Positions 25,301 to 38,500 of a stretch of DNA of 64,000 bases are shown here, piece after piece. Source of the stretch: Amblyomma americanum (Eukaryota; Arthropoda; Arachnida; Ixodida; Ixodidae). The notes under the pieces are model-generated. The model did not search any database. It saw nothing but the letters and a program-made list of their open reading frames with translations, and was not told where the DNA came from. The translations under genes and the position numbers were made by a program. The stretch covers positions 52,724 through 116,723 of the forward strand of contig NW_027526713.1 in the NCBI RefSeq assembly GCF_052857255.1, in the 5' to 3' direction. Every line of letters starts with the position of its first letter. Within the stretch, counting starts at the first letter, position 1.

Positions 25301-28300
25301 ACAAGCTGTTTTAGACCAAAACGAGCTAGATCTGAACACATCGGTTTTACAAGTGTCTATGTGATACGCGTCAAAACTTTTTCTCTTATAACTGCGCGAA
25401 AAGCATGTATTCGTGCTTATTACAACGAAACAAGCCGTTTTAGACCTAAACGAGCTAGATCTGAACACATCGGTTTTACAAGTGTATGTGGTACGCGTCA
25501 AAACATTTTCTCTTTTAACTGCTCGAAAAGCTTGCATTCGTGCTTAATACAACGAAACAAGCTGTTTTAGACCAAAACGAGCTAGATCTGAACACATCGG
25601 TTTTACAAGTGTCTATGTGATACGCGTCAAAACTTTTTCTCTTATAACTGCGCGAAAAGCATGTATTCGTGCTTAATACAACGAAACAAGCTGTTTTAGA
25701 CCTAAACGAGCTAGATCTGAACACATCGGTTTTACAAGTGTCCATGTGATACGCGTCAAAACTTTTTCTCATAAATGCTCGAAAAGCTTGTATTCGTGCG
25801 TATTACAACGAAACAAGCTGTTTTAGACCAAAACGAGCTAGATCTGAACACATCGGTTTTACAAGTGTATGTGATACGCGTCAAAACTTTTTCTCTTATA
25901 ACTGCGCGAAAAGCATGTATTCGTGCTTAATACAACGAAACAAGCTGTTTTAGACCTAAACGAGCTAGATCTGAATACATCGGTTTTACAAATGTTTATG
26001 TGATACGCGTCAAAACTTTTTCTGTTATAACTGCGCGAAAAGCATGTATTCGTGCTTAATACAACGAAACAAGCTGTTTTAGACCTAAACGAGCTAGATC
26101 TGAACACATCGGTTTTACAAGTGTCTGTGTGATACGCGTCAAAACTTTTTCTCTTATATCTGCGCGAAAAGCATATATACAACGAAAGAAGCTGTTTTAG
26201 ACCAAAACGAGCTAGATCTGAACACATCGGTTTTACAAGTGTCAATGTGATACGCGTCAAAACTTTTTCTCTTATAACTGCTCGAAAAGCTTGTATTCAT
26301 GCGTAATACAACGAAAGAAGCTGTTTTAGACCAAAACGAGCTAGATCTGAACACATCGGTTTTACTAGTGTCTATGGGATACGCGTCAAATCTTTTTCTC
26401 TTATAACTGCGCGAAAAGCTTGTATTCGTGCGTATTACAACGAAACAAGTTGTTTTAGACCAAAACGAGCTAGATCTGAACACATCGGTTTTACAAGGGT
26501 CTATGTGATACGCGTCAAAACTTTTTCTCTTATAACTGCTCGAAAAGCTTGTATTCATGCGTAATACAACGAAAGAAGCTGTTTTAGACCTAAACGAGCT
26601 AGATCTGAACACATCGGTTTTACAAATGTCCATGTGATACTCGTCAAAACTTTTTCTCTTATAACTGCGCGAAAAGCATGTATTCGTGCCTAATACAACG
26701 AAACAAGCTGTTTTAGACCTAAACGAGCTAGATCTGAACACATCGGTTTTACAAGTGTCCTTGTGATACGCGTCAAAACTTCTAACTGCTCGAAAAGCTT
26801 GCATTCGTGCTTAATACAACGAAACAAGCTGTTTTAGACCTAAACGAGCTAGATCTGAACACATCGGTTTTACAAGTGTATGTGATACGCGTCAAAACTT
26901 TTTCTCTTACAACTGCGCGAAAAGCATGTATTCGTGCTTAATACAACGAAACAAGCTGTTTTAGACCTAAACGAGCTAGATCTGAACACATCGGTTTTAC
27001 AAGTGTCCATGTGATACGCGTCAAAACTTTTTCTCATAACTGCTCGAAAAGCTTGTATTCGTGCGTATTACAACGAAACAAGCTGTTTTAGACCAAAGCG
27101 AGCTAGATCTGAACACATCGGTTTTACAAGTGTATGTGATACGCGTCAAAGCATTTTCTCTTATAACTGCGCGAAAAGCATGTATTCGTGCTTAATACAA
27201 CGAAACAAGCTGTTTTAGACCTAAACGAGCTAGATCTGAACACATCGGTTTTACAAATGTCCATGTGATACGCGTCAAAACTTTTTCTCTTATAACTGCG
27301 CGAAAAGCATGTATTCGTGCTTAATACAACGAAACAAGCTGTTTTAGACCTAAACGAGCTAGATCTGAACACATCGGTTTTACAAATGTCCATGTGATAC
27401 GCGTCAAAACTTTTTCTCTTATAACTGCGCGAAAAGCACGTATTCGTGTTTAATACAACGAAACAAGCTGTTTTAGACCTAAACGAGCTAGATCTGAACA
27501 CAACGGTTTTACAGTGTCTATGTGATACGCGTCAAAACTTTTTTCTTATAACTGCTCGAAAAGCTTGTATTCATGCGTAATACAACGAAAGAAGCTGTTT
27601 TAGACCAAAACGAGCTAGATCTGAACACATCGGTTTTACTAGTGTCTATGGGATACGCGTCAAAACTTTTTCTCTTATAACTGCGCGAAAAGCATGTATT
27701 CGTGGTTAATACAACGAAACAAGTTGTTTTAGACCTAAACGAGCTAGATCTGAACACATCGGTTTTACAATTGTCCATGTGATACGCGTCAAAACTTCTA
27801 ACTGCTCGAAAAGCTTGCATTCGTGCTTAATACAACGAAACAAGCTGTTTTAGACCAAAACGAGCTAGATCTGAACACATCGGTTTTACAAGTGTCTATG
27901 TGATACGCGTCAAAACTTTTTCTCTTATAACGAAACAAGCTGTTTTAGACCTAAACGAGCTAGATCTGAACACATCGGTTTTACAAGTGTCCATGTGATA
28001 CGCGTCAAAACTTTTTCTCATAAATGCTCGAAAAGCTTGTATTCGTGCGTATTACAACGAAACAAGCTGTTTTAGACCAAAACGAGCTAGATCTGAACAC
28101 ATCGGTTTTACAAGTGTGTGATACGCGTCAAAACTTTTTCTCTTATAACTGCGCGAAAAGCATGTATTCCGGCTTAATACAACGAAACAAGCTGTTTTAG
28201 ACCTAAACGAGCTAGATCTGAACACATCGGTTTTACAAGTGTCTATGTGATACGCGTCAAAACTTTTTCTCTTATAACAGCGCGAAAAGCATGTATTCGT

Positions 28301-31300
28301 GCTTAATACAATGAAACAAGTTGTTTTAGACCTAAACGAGCTAGATCTGAACACATCGATTTTACAAATGTCCATGTGATACGCGTCAAAACTTTTTCTC
28401 TTATAACTGCGCGAAAAGCATGTATTCGTGCTTAATACAACGAAACAAGCTGTTTTAGACCTAAAAGAGCTAGATCTGAACACATTGGTTTTACAAGTGT
28501 CCATGTGATACGCGTCAAAACTTCTAACTTCTCGAAAAGCTTGCATACGTGCTTAATACAACGAAACAAGCTGTTTTAGACCAAAACGAGCTAGATCTGA
28601 ACACATCGGTTTTACAAGTGTCTATGTGATACGCGTCAAAACTTTTTCTCTTATAACTGCGCGAAAAGCATGTATTCGTGCTTATTACAACGAAACAAGC
28701 CGTTTTAGACCTAAACGAGCTAGATCTGAACACATCGGTTTTACAAGTGTATGTGGTACGCGTCAAAACATTTTCTCTTTTAACTGCTCGAAAAGCTTGC
28801 ATTCGTGCTTAATACAACGAAACAAGCTGTTTTAGACCAAAACGAGCTAGATCTGAACACATCGGTTTTACAAGTGTCTATGTGATACGCGTCAAAACTT
28901 TTTCTCTTATAACTGCGCGAAAAGCATGTATTCGTGCTTAATACAACGAAACAAGCTGTTTTAGACCTAAACGAGCTAGATCTGAACACATCGGTTTTAC
29001 AAGTGTCCATGTGATACGCGTCAAAACTTTTTCTCATAAATGCTCGAAAAGCTTGTATTCGTGCGTATTACAACGAAACAAGCTGTTTTAGACCTAAACG
29101 AGCTAGATCTGAATACATCGGTTTTACAAATGTTTATGTGATACGCGTCAAAACTTTTTCTGTTATAACTGCGCGAAAAGCATGTATTCGTGCTTAATAC
29201 AACGAAACAAGCTGTTTTAGACCTAAACGAGCTAGATCTGAACACATCGGTTTTACAAGTGTCTGTGTGATACGCGTCAAAACTTTTTCTCTTATATCTG
29301 CGCGAAAAGCATATATACAACGAAAGAAGCTGTTTTAGACCAAAACGAGCTAGATCTGAACACATCGGTTTTACAAGTGTCCATGTGATACGCTTCAAAA
29401 CTTTTTCTCTTATAACTGCTCGAAAAGCTTGTATTCATGCGTAATACAACGAAAGAAGCTGTTTTAGACCAAAACGAGCTAGATCTGAACACATCGGTTT
29501 TACTAGTGTCTATGGGATACGCGTCAAATCTTTTTCTCTTATAACTGCGCGAAAAGTTTGTATTCGTGCGTATTACAACGAAACAAGTTGTTTTAGACCA
29601 AAACGAGCTAGATCTGAACACATCGGTTTTACAAGGGTCTATGTGATACGCGTCAAAACTTTTTCTCTTATAACTGCTCGAAAAGCTTGTATTCATGCGT
29701 AATACAACGAAAGAAGCTGTTTTAGACCTAAACGAGCTAGATCTGAACACATCGGTTTTACAAATGTCCATGTGATACTCGTCAAAACTTTTTCTCTTAT
29801 AACTGCGCGAAAAGCATGTATTCGTGCTTAATACAACGAAACAAGCTGTTTTAGACCTAAACGAGCTAGATCTGAACACATCGGTTTTACAAGTGTCCTT
29901 GTGATACGCGTCAAAACTTCTAACTGCTCGAAAAGCTTGCATTCGTGCTTAATACAACGAAACAAGCTGTTTTAGACCTAAACGAGCTAGATCTGAACAC
30001 ATCGGTTTTACAAGTGTATGTGATACGCGTCAAAACTTTTTCTCTTACAACTGCGCGAAAAGCATGTATTCGTGCTTAATACAACAAAACAAGCTGTTTT
30101 AGACCTAAACGAGCTAGATCTGAACACATCGGTTTTACAAGTGTCCATGTGATACGCGTCAAAACTTTTTCTCATAACTGCTCGAAAAGCTTGTATTCGT
30201 GCGTATTACAACGAAACAATCTGTTTTAGACCAAAGCGAGCTAGATCTGAACACATCGGTTTTACAAGTGTATGTGATACGCGTCAAAGCATTTTCTCTT
30301 ATAACTGCGCGAAAAGCATGTATTCGTGCTTAATACAACGAAACAAGCTGTTTTAGACCTAAACGAGCTAGATCTGAACACATCGGTTTTACAAATGTCC
30401 ATGTGATACGCGTCAAAACTTTTTCTCTTATAACTGCGCGAAAAGCATGTATTCGTGCTTAATACAACGAAACAAGCTGTTTTAGACCTAAACGAGCTAG
30501 ATCTGAACACATCGGTTTTACAAATGTCCATGTGATACGCGTCAAAACTTTTTCTCTTATAACTGCGCGAAAAGCATGTATTCGTGCTTAATACAACGAA
30601 ACAAGCTGTTTTAGACCTAAACGAGCTAGATCTGAACACATCGGTTTTACAAGTGTCTATGTGATACGCGTCAAAACTTTTCCTCTTATAACAGCGCGAA
30701 AAGCATGTATTCGTGCTTAATACAACGAAACAAGCTGTTTTAGACCTAAACGAGCTAGATCTGAACACATTGGTTTTACAAGTGTCCATGTGATACGCGT
30801 CAAAACTTCTAACTGCTCGAAAAGCTTGCATTCGTGCTTAATACAACGAAACAAGCTGTTTTAGACCAAAACGAGCCAGATCTGAACACATCGGTTTTAC
30901 AAGTGTCTATGTGATACGCGTCAAAACTTTTTCTCTTATAACTGCTCGAAAAGCTTGTATTCATGCGTAATACAACGAAAGAAGCTGTTTTAGACCAAAA
31001 CGAGCTAGATCTGAACATATCGGTTTTACTAGTGTCTATGGGATACGCGTCAAAACTTTTTCTCTTATAACTGCGCGAAAAGCATGTATTCGTGCTTAAT
31101 ACAACGAAACAAGCTGTTTTAGACCTAAACGAGCTATATCTGAACACATTGGTTTTACAAGTGTCCATGTGATACGAGTCAAAACTTCTAACTGCTCGAA
31201 AAGCTTGCATTCGTGCTTAATACAACGAAACAAGCTGTTTGAGACCAAAACGAGCCAGATCTGAACACATCGGTTTTAAAAGTGTCTATGTGATACGCGT

Positions 31301-32341
31301 CAAAACTTTTTCTCTTATAACTGCGCGAAAAGCATGTATTCGTGCTTAATACAACGAAACAAGCCGTTTTAGACCTAAACGAGCTAGATCTGAACACATC
31401 GGTTTTACAAGTGTCCATGTGATACGCGTCAAAACTTTTTCTCATAACTGCTCGAAAAGCTTGTATTCGTGCGTATTACAACGAAACAAGCTGTTTTAGA
31501 CCAAAGCGAGCTAGATCTGAACACATCGGTTTTACAAATGTCCATGTGATACGCGTCAAAACTTTTTCTCTTATAACTGCGCGAAAAGCATGTATTCGTG
31601 CTTAATACAACGAAACAAGCTGTTTTAGACCTAAACGAGCTAGATCTGAACACATCGGTTTTACAAGTGTCTATGTGATACGCGTCAAAACTTTTTCTCT
31701 TATAACTGCGCGAAAAGCATGTATTCGTGCTTAATACAACGAAACAAGCTGTTTTAGACCTAAACGAGCTAGATCTGAACACATCGGTTTTACAAATGTC
31801 CATGTGATACGCGTCAAAACTTTTTCTCTTATAACTGCGCGAAAAGCACGTATTCGTGTTTAATACAACGAAACAAGCTGTTTTAGACCTAAACGAGCTA
31901 GATCTGAACACATCGGTTTTACAGTGTCTATGTGATACGCGTCAAAACTTTTTTCTTATAACTGCTCGAAAAGCTTGTATTCATGCGTAATACAACGAAA
32001 GAAGCTGTTTTAGACCAAAACGAGCTAGATCTGAACACATCGGTTTTACTAGTGTCTATGGGATACGCGTCAAAACTTTTTCTCTTATAACTGCGCGAAA
32101 AGCATGTATTCGTGCTTAATACAACGAAACAAGTTGTTTTAGACCTAAACGAGCTAGATCTGAACACATCGGTTTTACAATTGTCCATGTGATACGCGTC
32201 AAAACTTCTAACTGCTCGAAAAGCTTGCATTCGTGCTTAATACAACGAAACAAGCTGTTTTAGACCAAAACGAGCTAGATCTGAACACATCGGTTTTACA
32301 AGTGTCTATGTGATACGCGTCAAAACTTTTTCTCTTATAAC
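18394..32341. repeat. Higher-order repeat of ~3.14-3.27 kb (four intervals)
   Basis: Taking the 34-bp-deleted monomer as a register mark, successive intervals are 3,136, 3,137, 3,265 and 4,410 bp. The same 3,136-bp interval also occurs just upstream at 14278-17414. Within each interval the order of marker monomers is conserved: contracted GTGTGTGATACG boundary, AACAGCGCG monomer, GTGGTACGCG monomer, 118-bp monomer, AAGGGTCTATG boundary, GATACTCGTC monomer, TCCTTGTGATACG boundary and TTTACAGTGTC boundary. The 128-bp difference between 3,137 and 3,265 is one monomer gained or lost. Confidence 0.85.
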
Positions 32342-32553
32342 GAAACAAGCTGTTTTAGACCTAAACGAGCTAGATCTGAACACATCGGTTTTACAAGTGT
32401 CCATGTGATACGCGTCAAAACTTTTTCTCATAAATGCTCGAAAAGCTTGTATTCGTGCGTATTACAACGAAACAAGCTGTTTTAGACCAAAACGAGCTAG
32501 ATCTGAACACATCGGTTTTACAAGTGTGTGATACGCGTCAAAACTTTTTCTCT
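30403..32553. repeat. Satellite block re-used from ~12.3-14.5 kb, copy 2
   Basis: This is the second copy of the ~12.34-14.49 kb block, offset 18,063 bp. It differs by scattered single bases, for example GTATTCGTGCTTAAT here against GTATTCGTGGTTAAT in copy 1, and TTTTCCTCTTATAAC here. It sits in the last interval of the 3.14-3.27 kb higher-order repeat and is the main reason that interval is 4,410 bp rather than ~3.2 kb. Confidence 0.8.
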
Positions 32554-35500
32554 TATAACTGCGCGAAAAGCATGTATTCGGGCTTAATACAACGAAACAA
32601 GCTGTTTTAGACCTAAACGAGCTAGATCTGAACACATCGGTTTTACAAGTGTCTATGTGATACGCGTCAAAACTTTTTCTCTTATAACAGCGCGAAAAGC
32701 ATGTATTCGTGCTTAATACAACGAAACAAGTTGTTTTAGACCTAAACGAGCTAGATCTGAACACATCGATTTTACAAATGTCCATGTGATACGCGTCAAA
32801 ACTTTTTCTCTTATAACTGCGCGAAAAGCATGTATTCGTGCTTAATACAACGAAACAAGCTGTTTTAGACCTAAACGAGCTAGATCTGAACACATTGGTT
32901 TTACAAGTGTCCATGTGATACGCGTCAAAACTTCTAACTGCTCGAAAAGCTTGCATTCGTGCTTAATACAACGAAACAAGCTGTTTTAGACCAAAACGAG
33001 CTAGATCTGAACACATCGGTTTTACAAGTGTCTATGTGATACGCGTCAAAACGTTTTCTCTTATAACTGCGCGAAAAGCATGTATTCGTGCTTATTACAA
33101 CGAAACAAGCCGTTTTAGACCTAAACGAGCTAGATCTGAACACATCGGTTTTACAAGTGTATGTGGTACGCGTCAAAACATTTTCTCTTTTAACTGCTCG
33201 AAAAGCTTGCATTCGTGCTTAATACAACGAAACAAGCTGTTTTAGACCAAAACGAGCTAGATCTGAACACATCGGTTTTACAAGTGTCTATGTGATACGC
33301 GTCAAAACTTTTTCTCTTATAACTGCGCGAAAAGCATGTATTCGTGCTTAATACAACGAAACAAGCTGTTTTAGACCTAAACGAGCTAGATCTGAACACA
33401 TCGGTTTTACAAGTGTCCATGTGATACGCGTCAAAACTTTTTCTCATAAATGCTCGAAAAGCTTGTATTCGTGCGTATTACAACGAAACAAGCTGTTTTA
33501 GACCAAAACGAGCTAGATCTGAACACATCGGTTTTACAAGTGTATGTGATACGCGTCAAAACTTTTTCTCTTATAACTGCGCGAAAAGCATGTATTCGTG
33601 CTTAATACAACGAAACAAGCTGTTTTAGACCTAAACGAGCTAGATCTGAATACATCGGTTTTACAAATGTCCATGTGATACGCGTCAATACTTTTTCTGT
33701 TATAACTGCGCGAAAAGCATGTATTCGTGCTTAATACAACGAAACAAGCTGTTTTAGACCTAAACGAGCTAGATCTGAACACATCGGTTTTACAAGTGTC
33801 TGTGTGATACGCGTCAAAACTTTTTCTCTTATATCTGCGCGAAAAGCATATATACAACGAAAGAAGCTGTTTTAGACCAAAACGAGCTAGATCTGAACAC
33901 ATCGGTTTTACAAGTGTCCATGTGATACGCGTCAAAACTTTTTCTCTTATAACTGCTCGAAAAGCTTGTATTCATGCGTAATACAACGAAAGAAGCTGTT
34001 TTAGACCAAAACGAGCTAGATCTGAAGACATCGGTTTTACTAGTGTCTATGGGATACGCGTCAAATCTTTTTCTCTTATAACTGCGCGAAAAGCTTGTAT
34101 TCGTGCGTATTACAACGAAACAAGTTGTTTTAGACCAAAACGAGCTAGATCTGAACACATCGGTTTTACAAGGGTCTATGTGATACGCGTCAAAACTTTT
34201 TCTCTTATAACTGCTCGAAAAGCTTGTATTCATGCGTAATACAACGAAAGAAGCTGTTTTAGACCTAAACGAGCTAGATCTGAACACATCGGTTTTACAA
34301 ATGTCCATGTGATACTCGTCAAAACTTTTTCTCTTATAACTGCGCGAAAAGCATGTATTCGTGCTTAATACAACGAAACAAGCTGTTTTAGACCTAAACG
34401 AGCTAGATCTGAACACATCGGTTTTACAAGTGTCCTTGTGATACGCGTCAAAACTTCTAACTGCTCGAAAAGCTTGCATTCGTGCTTAATACAACGAAAC
34501 AAGCTGTTTTAGACCTAAACGAGCTAGATCTGAACACATCGGTTTTACAAGTGTATGTGATACGCGTCAAAACTTTTTCTCTTACAACTGCGCGAAAAGC
34601 ATGTATTCGTGCTTAATACAACGAAACAAGCTGTTTTAGACCTAAACGAGCTAGATCTGAACACATCGGTTTTACAAATGTCCATGTGATACGCGTCAAA
34701 ACTTTTTCTCTTATAACTGCGCGAAAAGCATGTATTCGTGCTTAATACAACGAAACAAGCTCTTTTAGACCTAAACGAGCTAGATCTGAACACATCGGTT
34801 TTACAAGTGTCCATGTGATACGCGTCAAAACTTTTTCTCATAACTGCTCGAAAAGCTTGTATTCGTGCGTATTACAACGAAACAAGCTGTTTTAGACCAA
34901 AGCGAGCTAGATCTGAACACATCGGTTTTACAAGTGTATGTGGTACGCGTCAAAACATTTTCTCTTATAACTGCGCGAAAAGCATGTATTCGTGCTTTAT
35001 ACAACGAAACAAGCTGTTTTAGACCTAAACGAGCTAGATCTGAACACATCGGTTTTACAAATGTCCATGTGATACGCGTCAAAACTTTTTCTCTTATAAC
35101 TGCGCGAAAAGCATGTATTCGTGCTTAATACAACGAAACAAGCTGTTTTAGACCTAAACGAGCTAGATCTGAACACATCGGTTTTACAAGTGTCTATGTG
35201 ATACGCGTCAAAACTTTTTCTCTTATATCTGCGCGAAAAGCATATATACAACGAAACAAGCTGTTTTAGACCTAAACGAGCTAGATCTGAACACATCGGT
35301 TTTACAAGTGTCTATGTGATACGCGTCAAAACTTTTTCTCTTATAACTGCTCGAAAAGCTTGTATTCATGCGTAATACAACGAAAGAAGCTGTTTTAGAC
35401 CAAAACGAGCTAGATCTGAACACATCGGTTTTACAAGTGTCCATGTGATACGCGTCAAAACTTTTTCTCTTATAACTGCTCGAAAAGCTTGTATTCATGC

Positions 35501-38500
35501 GTAATACAACGAAAGAAGCTGTTTTAGACCAAAACGAGCTAGATCTGAACACATCGGTTTTACTAGTGTCTATGGGATACGCGTCAAATCTTTTTCTCTT
35601 ATAACTACGCGAAAAGCATGTATTCGTGCTTAATACAACGAAACAAGCTGTTTTAGACCTAAACGAGCTAGATCTGAACACATCGGTTTTACAAGTGTCC
35701 ATGTGATACGCGTCAAAACTTTCTCTCATAACTGCTCGAAAAGCTTGTATTCGTGCGTATTACAACGAAACAAGTTGTTTTAGACCAAAACGAGCTAGAT
35801 CTGAACACATCGGTTTTACTAGTGTCTATGGGATACGCGTCGAAACTTTTTCTCTTATAACTGCGCGAAAAGCATGTATTCGTGCTTAATACAACGAAAC
35901 AAGCTGTTTTAGACCTAAACGAGCTAGATCTGAACACATTGGTTTTACAAGTGTCCATGTGATACGCGTCAAAACTTCTAACTGCTCGAAAAGCTTGCAT
36001 TCGTGCCTAATACAACAAAACAAGCTGTTTTAGACCAAAACGAGCTAGATCTGAACACATCGGTTTTACAAGTGTCCTTGTGATACGCGTCAAAACTTCT
36101 AACTGCTCGAAAAGCTTGCATTCGTGCTTAATACAACGAAACAAGCTTTTTTAGACCTAAACGAGCTAGATCTGAACACATCGGTTTTACAAGTGTCCAT
36201 GTGATACGCGTCAAAACTTTTTCTCATAACTGCTCGAAAAGCTTGTATTCGTGCGTATTACAACGAAACAAGCTGTTTTAGACCAAAACGAGCTAGATCT
36301 GAACACATCGGTTTTACAAGTGTATGTGATACGCGTCAAAACTTTTTCTCTTACAACTGCGCGAAAAGCATGTATTCGTGCTTAATACAACGAAACAAGC
36401 TGTTTTAGACCAAAACGAGCTAGATCTGAACACATCGGTTTTACAAGTGTCTATGTGATACGCGTCAAAACTTTTTCTCTTATATCTGCGCGAAAAGCAT
36501 ATATACAACGAAAGAAGCTGTTTTAGACCAAAACGAGCTAGATCTGAACACATCGGTTTTACAAGTGTCCATGTGATACGCGTCAAAACTTTTTCTCTTA
36601 TAACTGCTCGAAAAGCTTGTATTCATGCGTAATACAAGGAAAGAAGCTGTTTTAGACCAAAACGAGCTAGATCTGAACACATCGGTTTTACTAGTGTCTA
36701 TGGGATACGCGTCAAATCTTTTTCTCTTATAACTGCGCGAAAAGCATGTATTCGTGCCTAATACAACAAAACAAGCTGTTTTAGACCTAAACGAGCTAGA
36801 TCTGAACACATCGGTTTTACAAGTGTCCATGTGATACGCGTCAAAACTTTCTCTCATAACTGCTCGAAAAGCTTGTATTCGTGCGTATTACAACGAAACA
36901 AGTTGTTTTAGACCAAAACGAGCTAGATCTGAACACATCGGTTTTACAAGGGTCTATGTGATACGCGTCAAAACTTTTTCTCTTATAACTGCTCGAAAAG
37001 CTTGTATTCATGCGTAATACAACGAAAGAAGCTGTTTTAGACCTAAACGAGCTGGATCTGAACACATCGGTTTTACAAGTGTCCTTGTGATACGCGTCAA
37101 AACTTCTAACTGCTCGAAAAGCTTGCATTCGTGCTTAATACAACGAAACAAGCTGTTTTAGACCTAAACGAGCTAGATCTGAACACATCGGTTTTACAAG
37201 TGTCCATGTGATACGCGTCAAAACTTTTTCTCATAACTGCTCGAAAAGCTTGTATTCGTGCGTATTACAACGAAACAAGCTGTTTTAGACCAAAACGAGC
37301 TAGATCTGAACACATCGGTTTTACAAGTGTATGTGATATGCGTCAAAACTTTTTCTCTTACAACTGCGCGAAAAGCATGTATTCGTGCTTAATACAACGA
37401 AACAAGCTGTTTTAGACCAAAACGAGCTAGATCTGAACACATCGGTTTTACAAGTGTGTGATACGCGTCAAAACTTTTTCTCTTATAACTGCGCGAAAAT
37501 CATGTATTCGGGCTTAATACAACGAAACAAGCTGTTTTAGACCTAAACGAGCTAGATCTGAACACATCGGTTTTACAAGTGTCTATGTGATACGCGTCAA
37601 AACTTTTTCTCTTATAACAGCGCGAAAAGCATGTATTCGTGCTTAATACAACGAAACAAGTTGTTTTAGACCTAAACGAGCTAGATCTGAACACATCGAT
37701 TTTACAAATGTCCATGTGATACGCGTCAAAACTTTTTCTCTTATAACTGCGCGAAAAGCATGTATTCGTGCTTAATACAACGAAACAAGCTGTTTTAGAC
37801 CTAAACGAGCTAGATCTGAACACATTGGTTTTACAAGTGTCCATGTGATACGCGTCAAAACTTCTAACTGCTCGAAAAGCTTGCATTCGTGCTTAATACA
37901 ACGAAACAAGCTGTTTTAGACCAAAACGAGCTAGATCTGAACACATCGGTTTTACAAGTGTCTATGTGATACGCGTCAAAACTTTTTCTCTTATAACTGC
38001 GCGAAAAGCATGTATTCGTGCTTATTACAACGAAACAAGCCGTTTTAGACCTAAACGAGCTAGATCTGAACACATCGGTTTTACAAGTGTATGTGGTACG
38101 CGTCAAAACATTTTCTCTTATAACTGCTCGAAAAGCTTGCATTCGTGCTTAATACAACGAAACAAGCTGTTTTAGACCAAAACGAGCTAGATCTGAACAC
38201 ATCGGTTTTACAAGTGTCCATGTGATACGCGTCAAAACTTTTTCTCATAAATGCTCGAAAAGCTTGTATTCGTGCGTATTACAACGAAACAAGCTGTTTT
38301 AGACCAAAACGAGCTAGATCTGAACACATCGGTTTTACAAGTGTATGTGATACGCGTCAAAACTTTTTCTCTTATAACTGCGCGAAAAGCATGTATTCGT
38401 GCTTAATACAACGAAACAAGCTGTTTTAGACCTAAACGAGCTAGATCTGAATACATCGGTTTTACAAATGTCCATGTGATACGCGTCAAAACTTTTTCTG

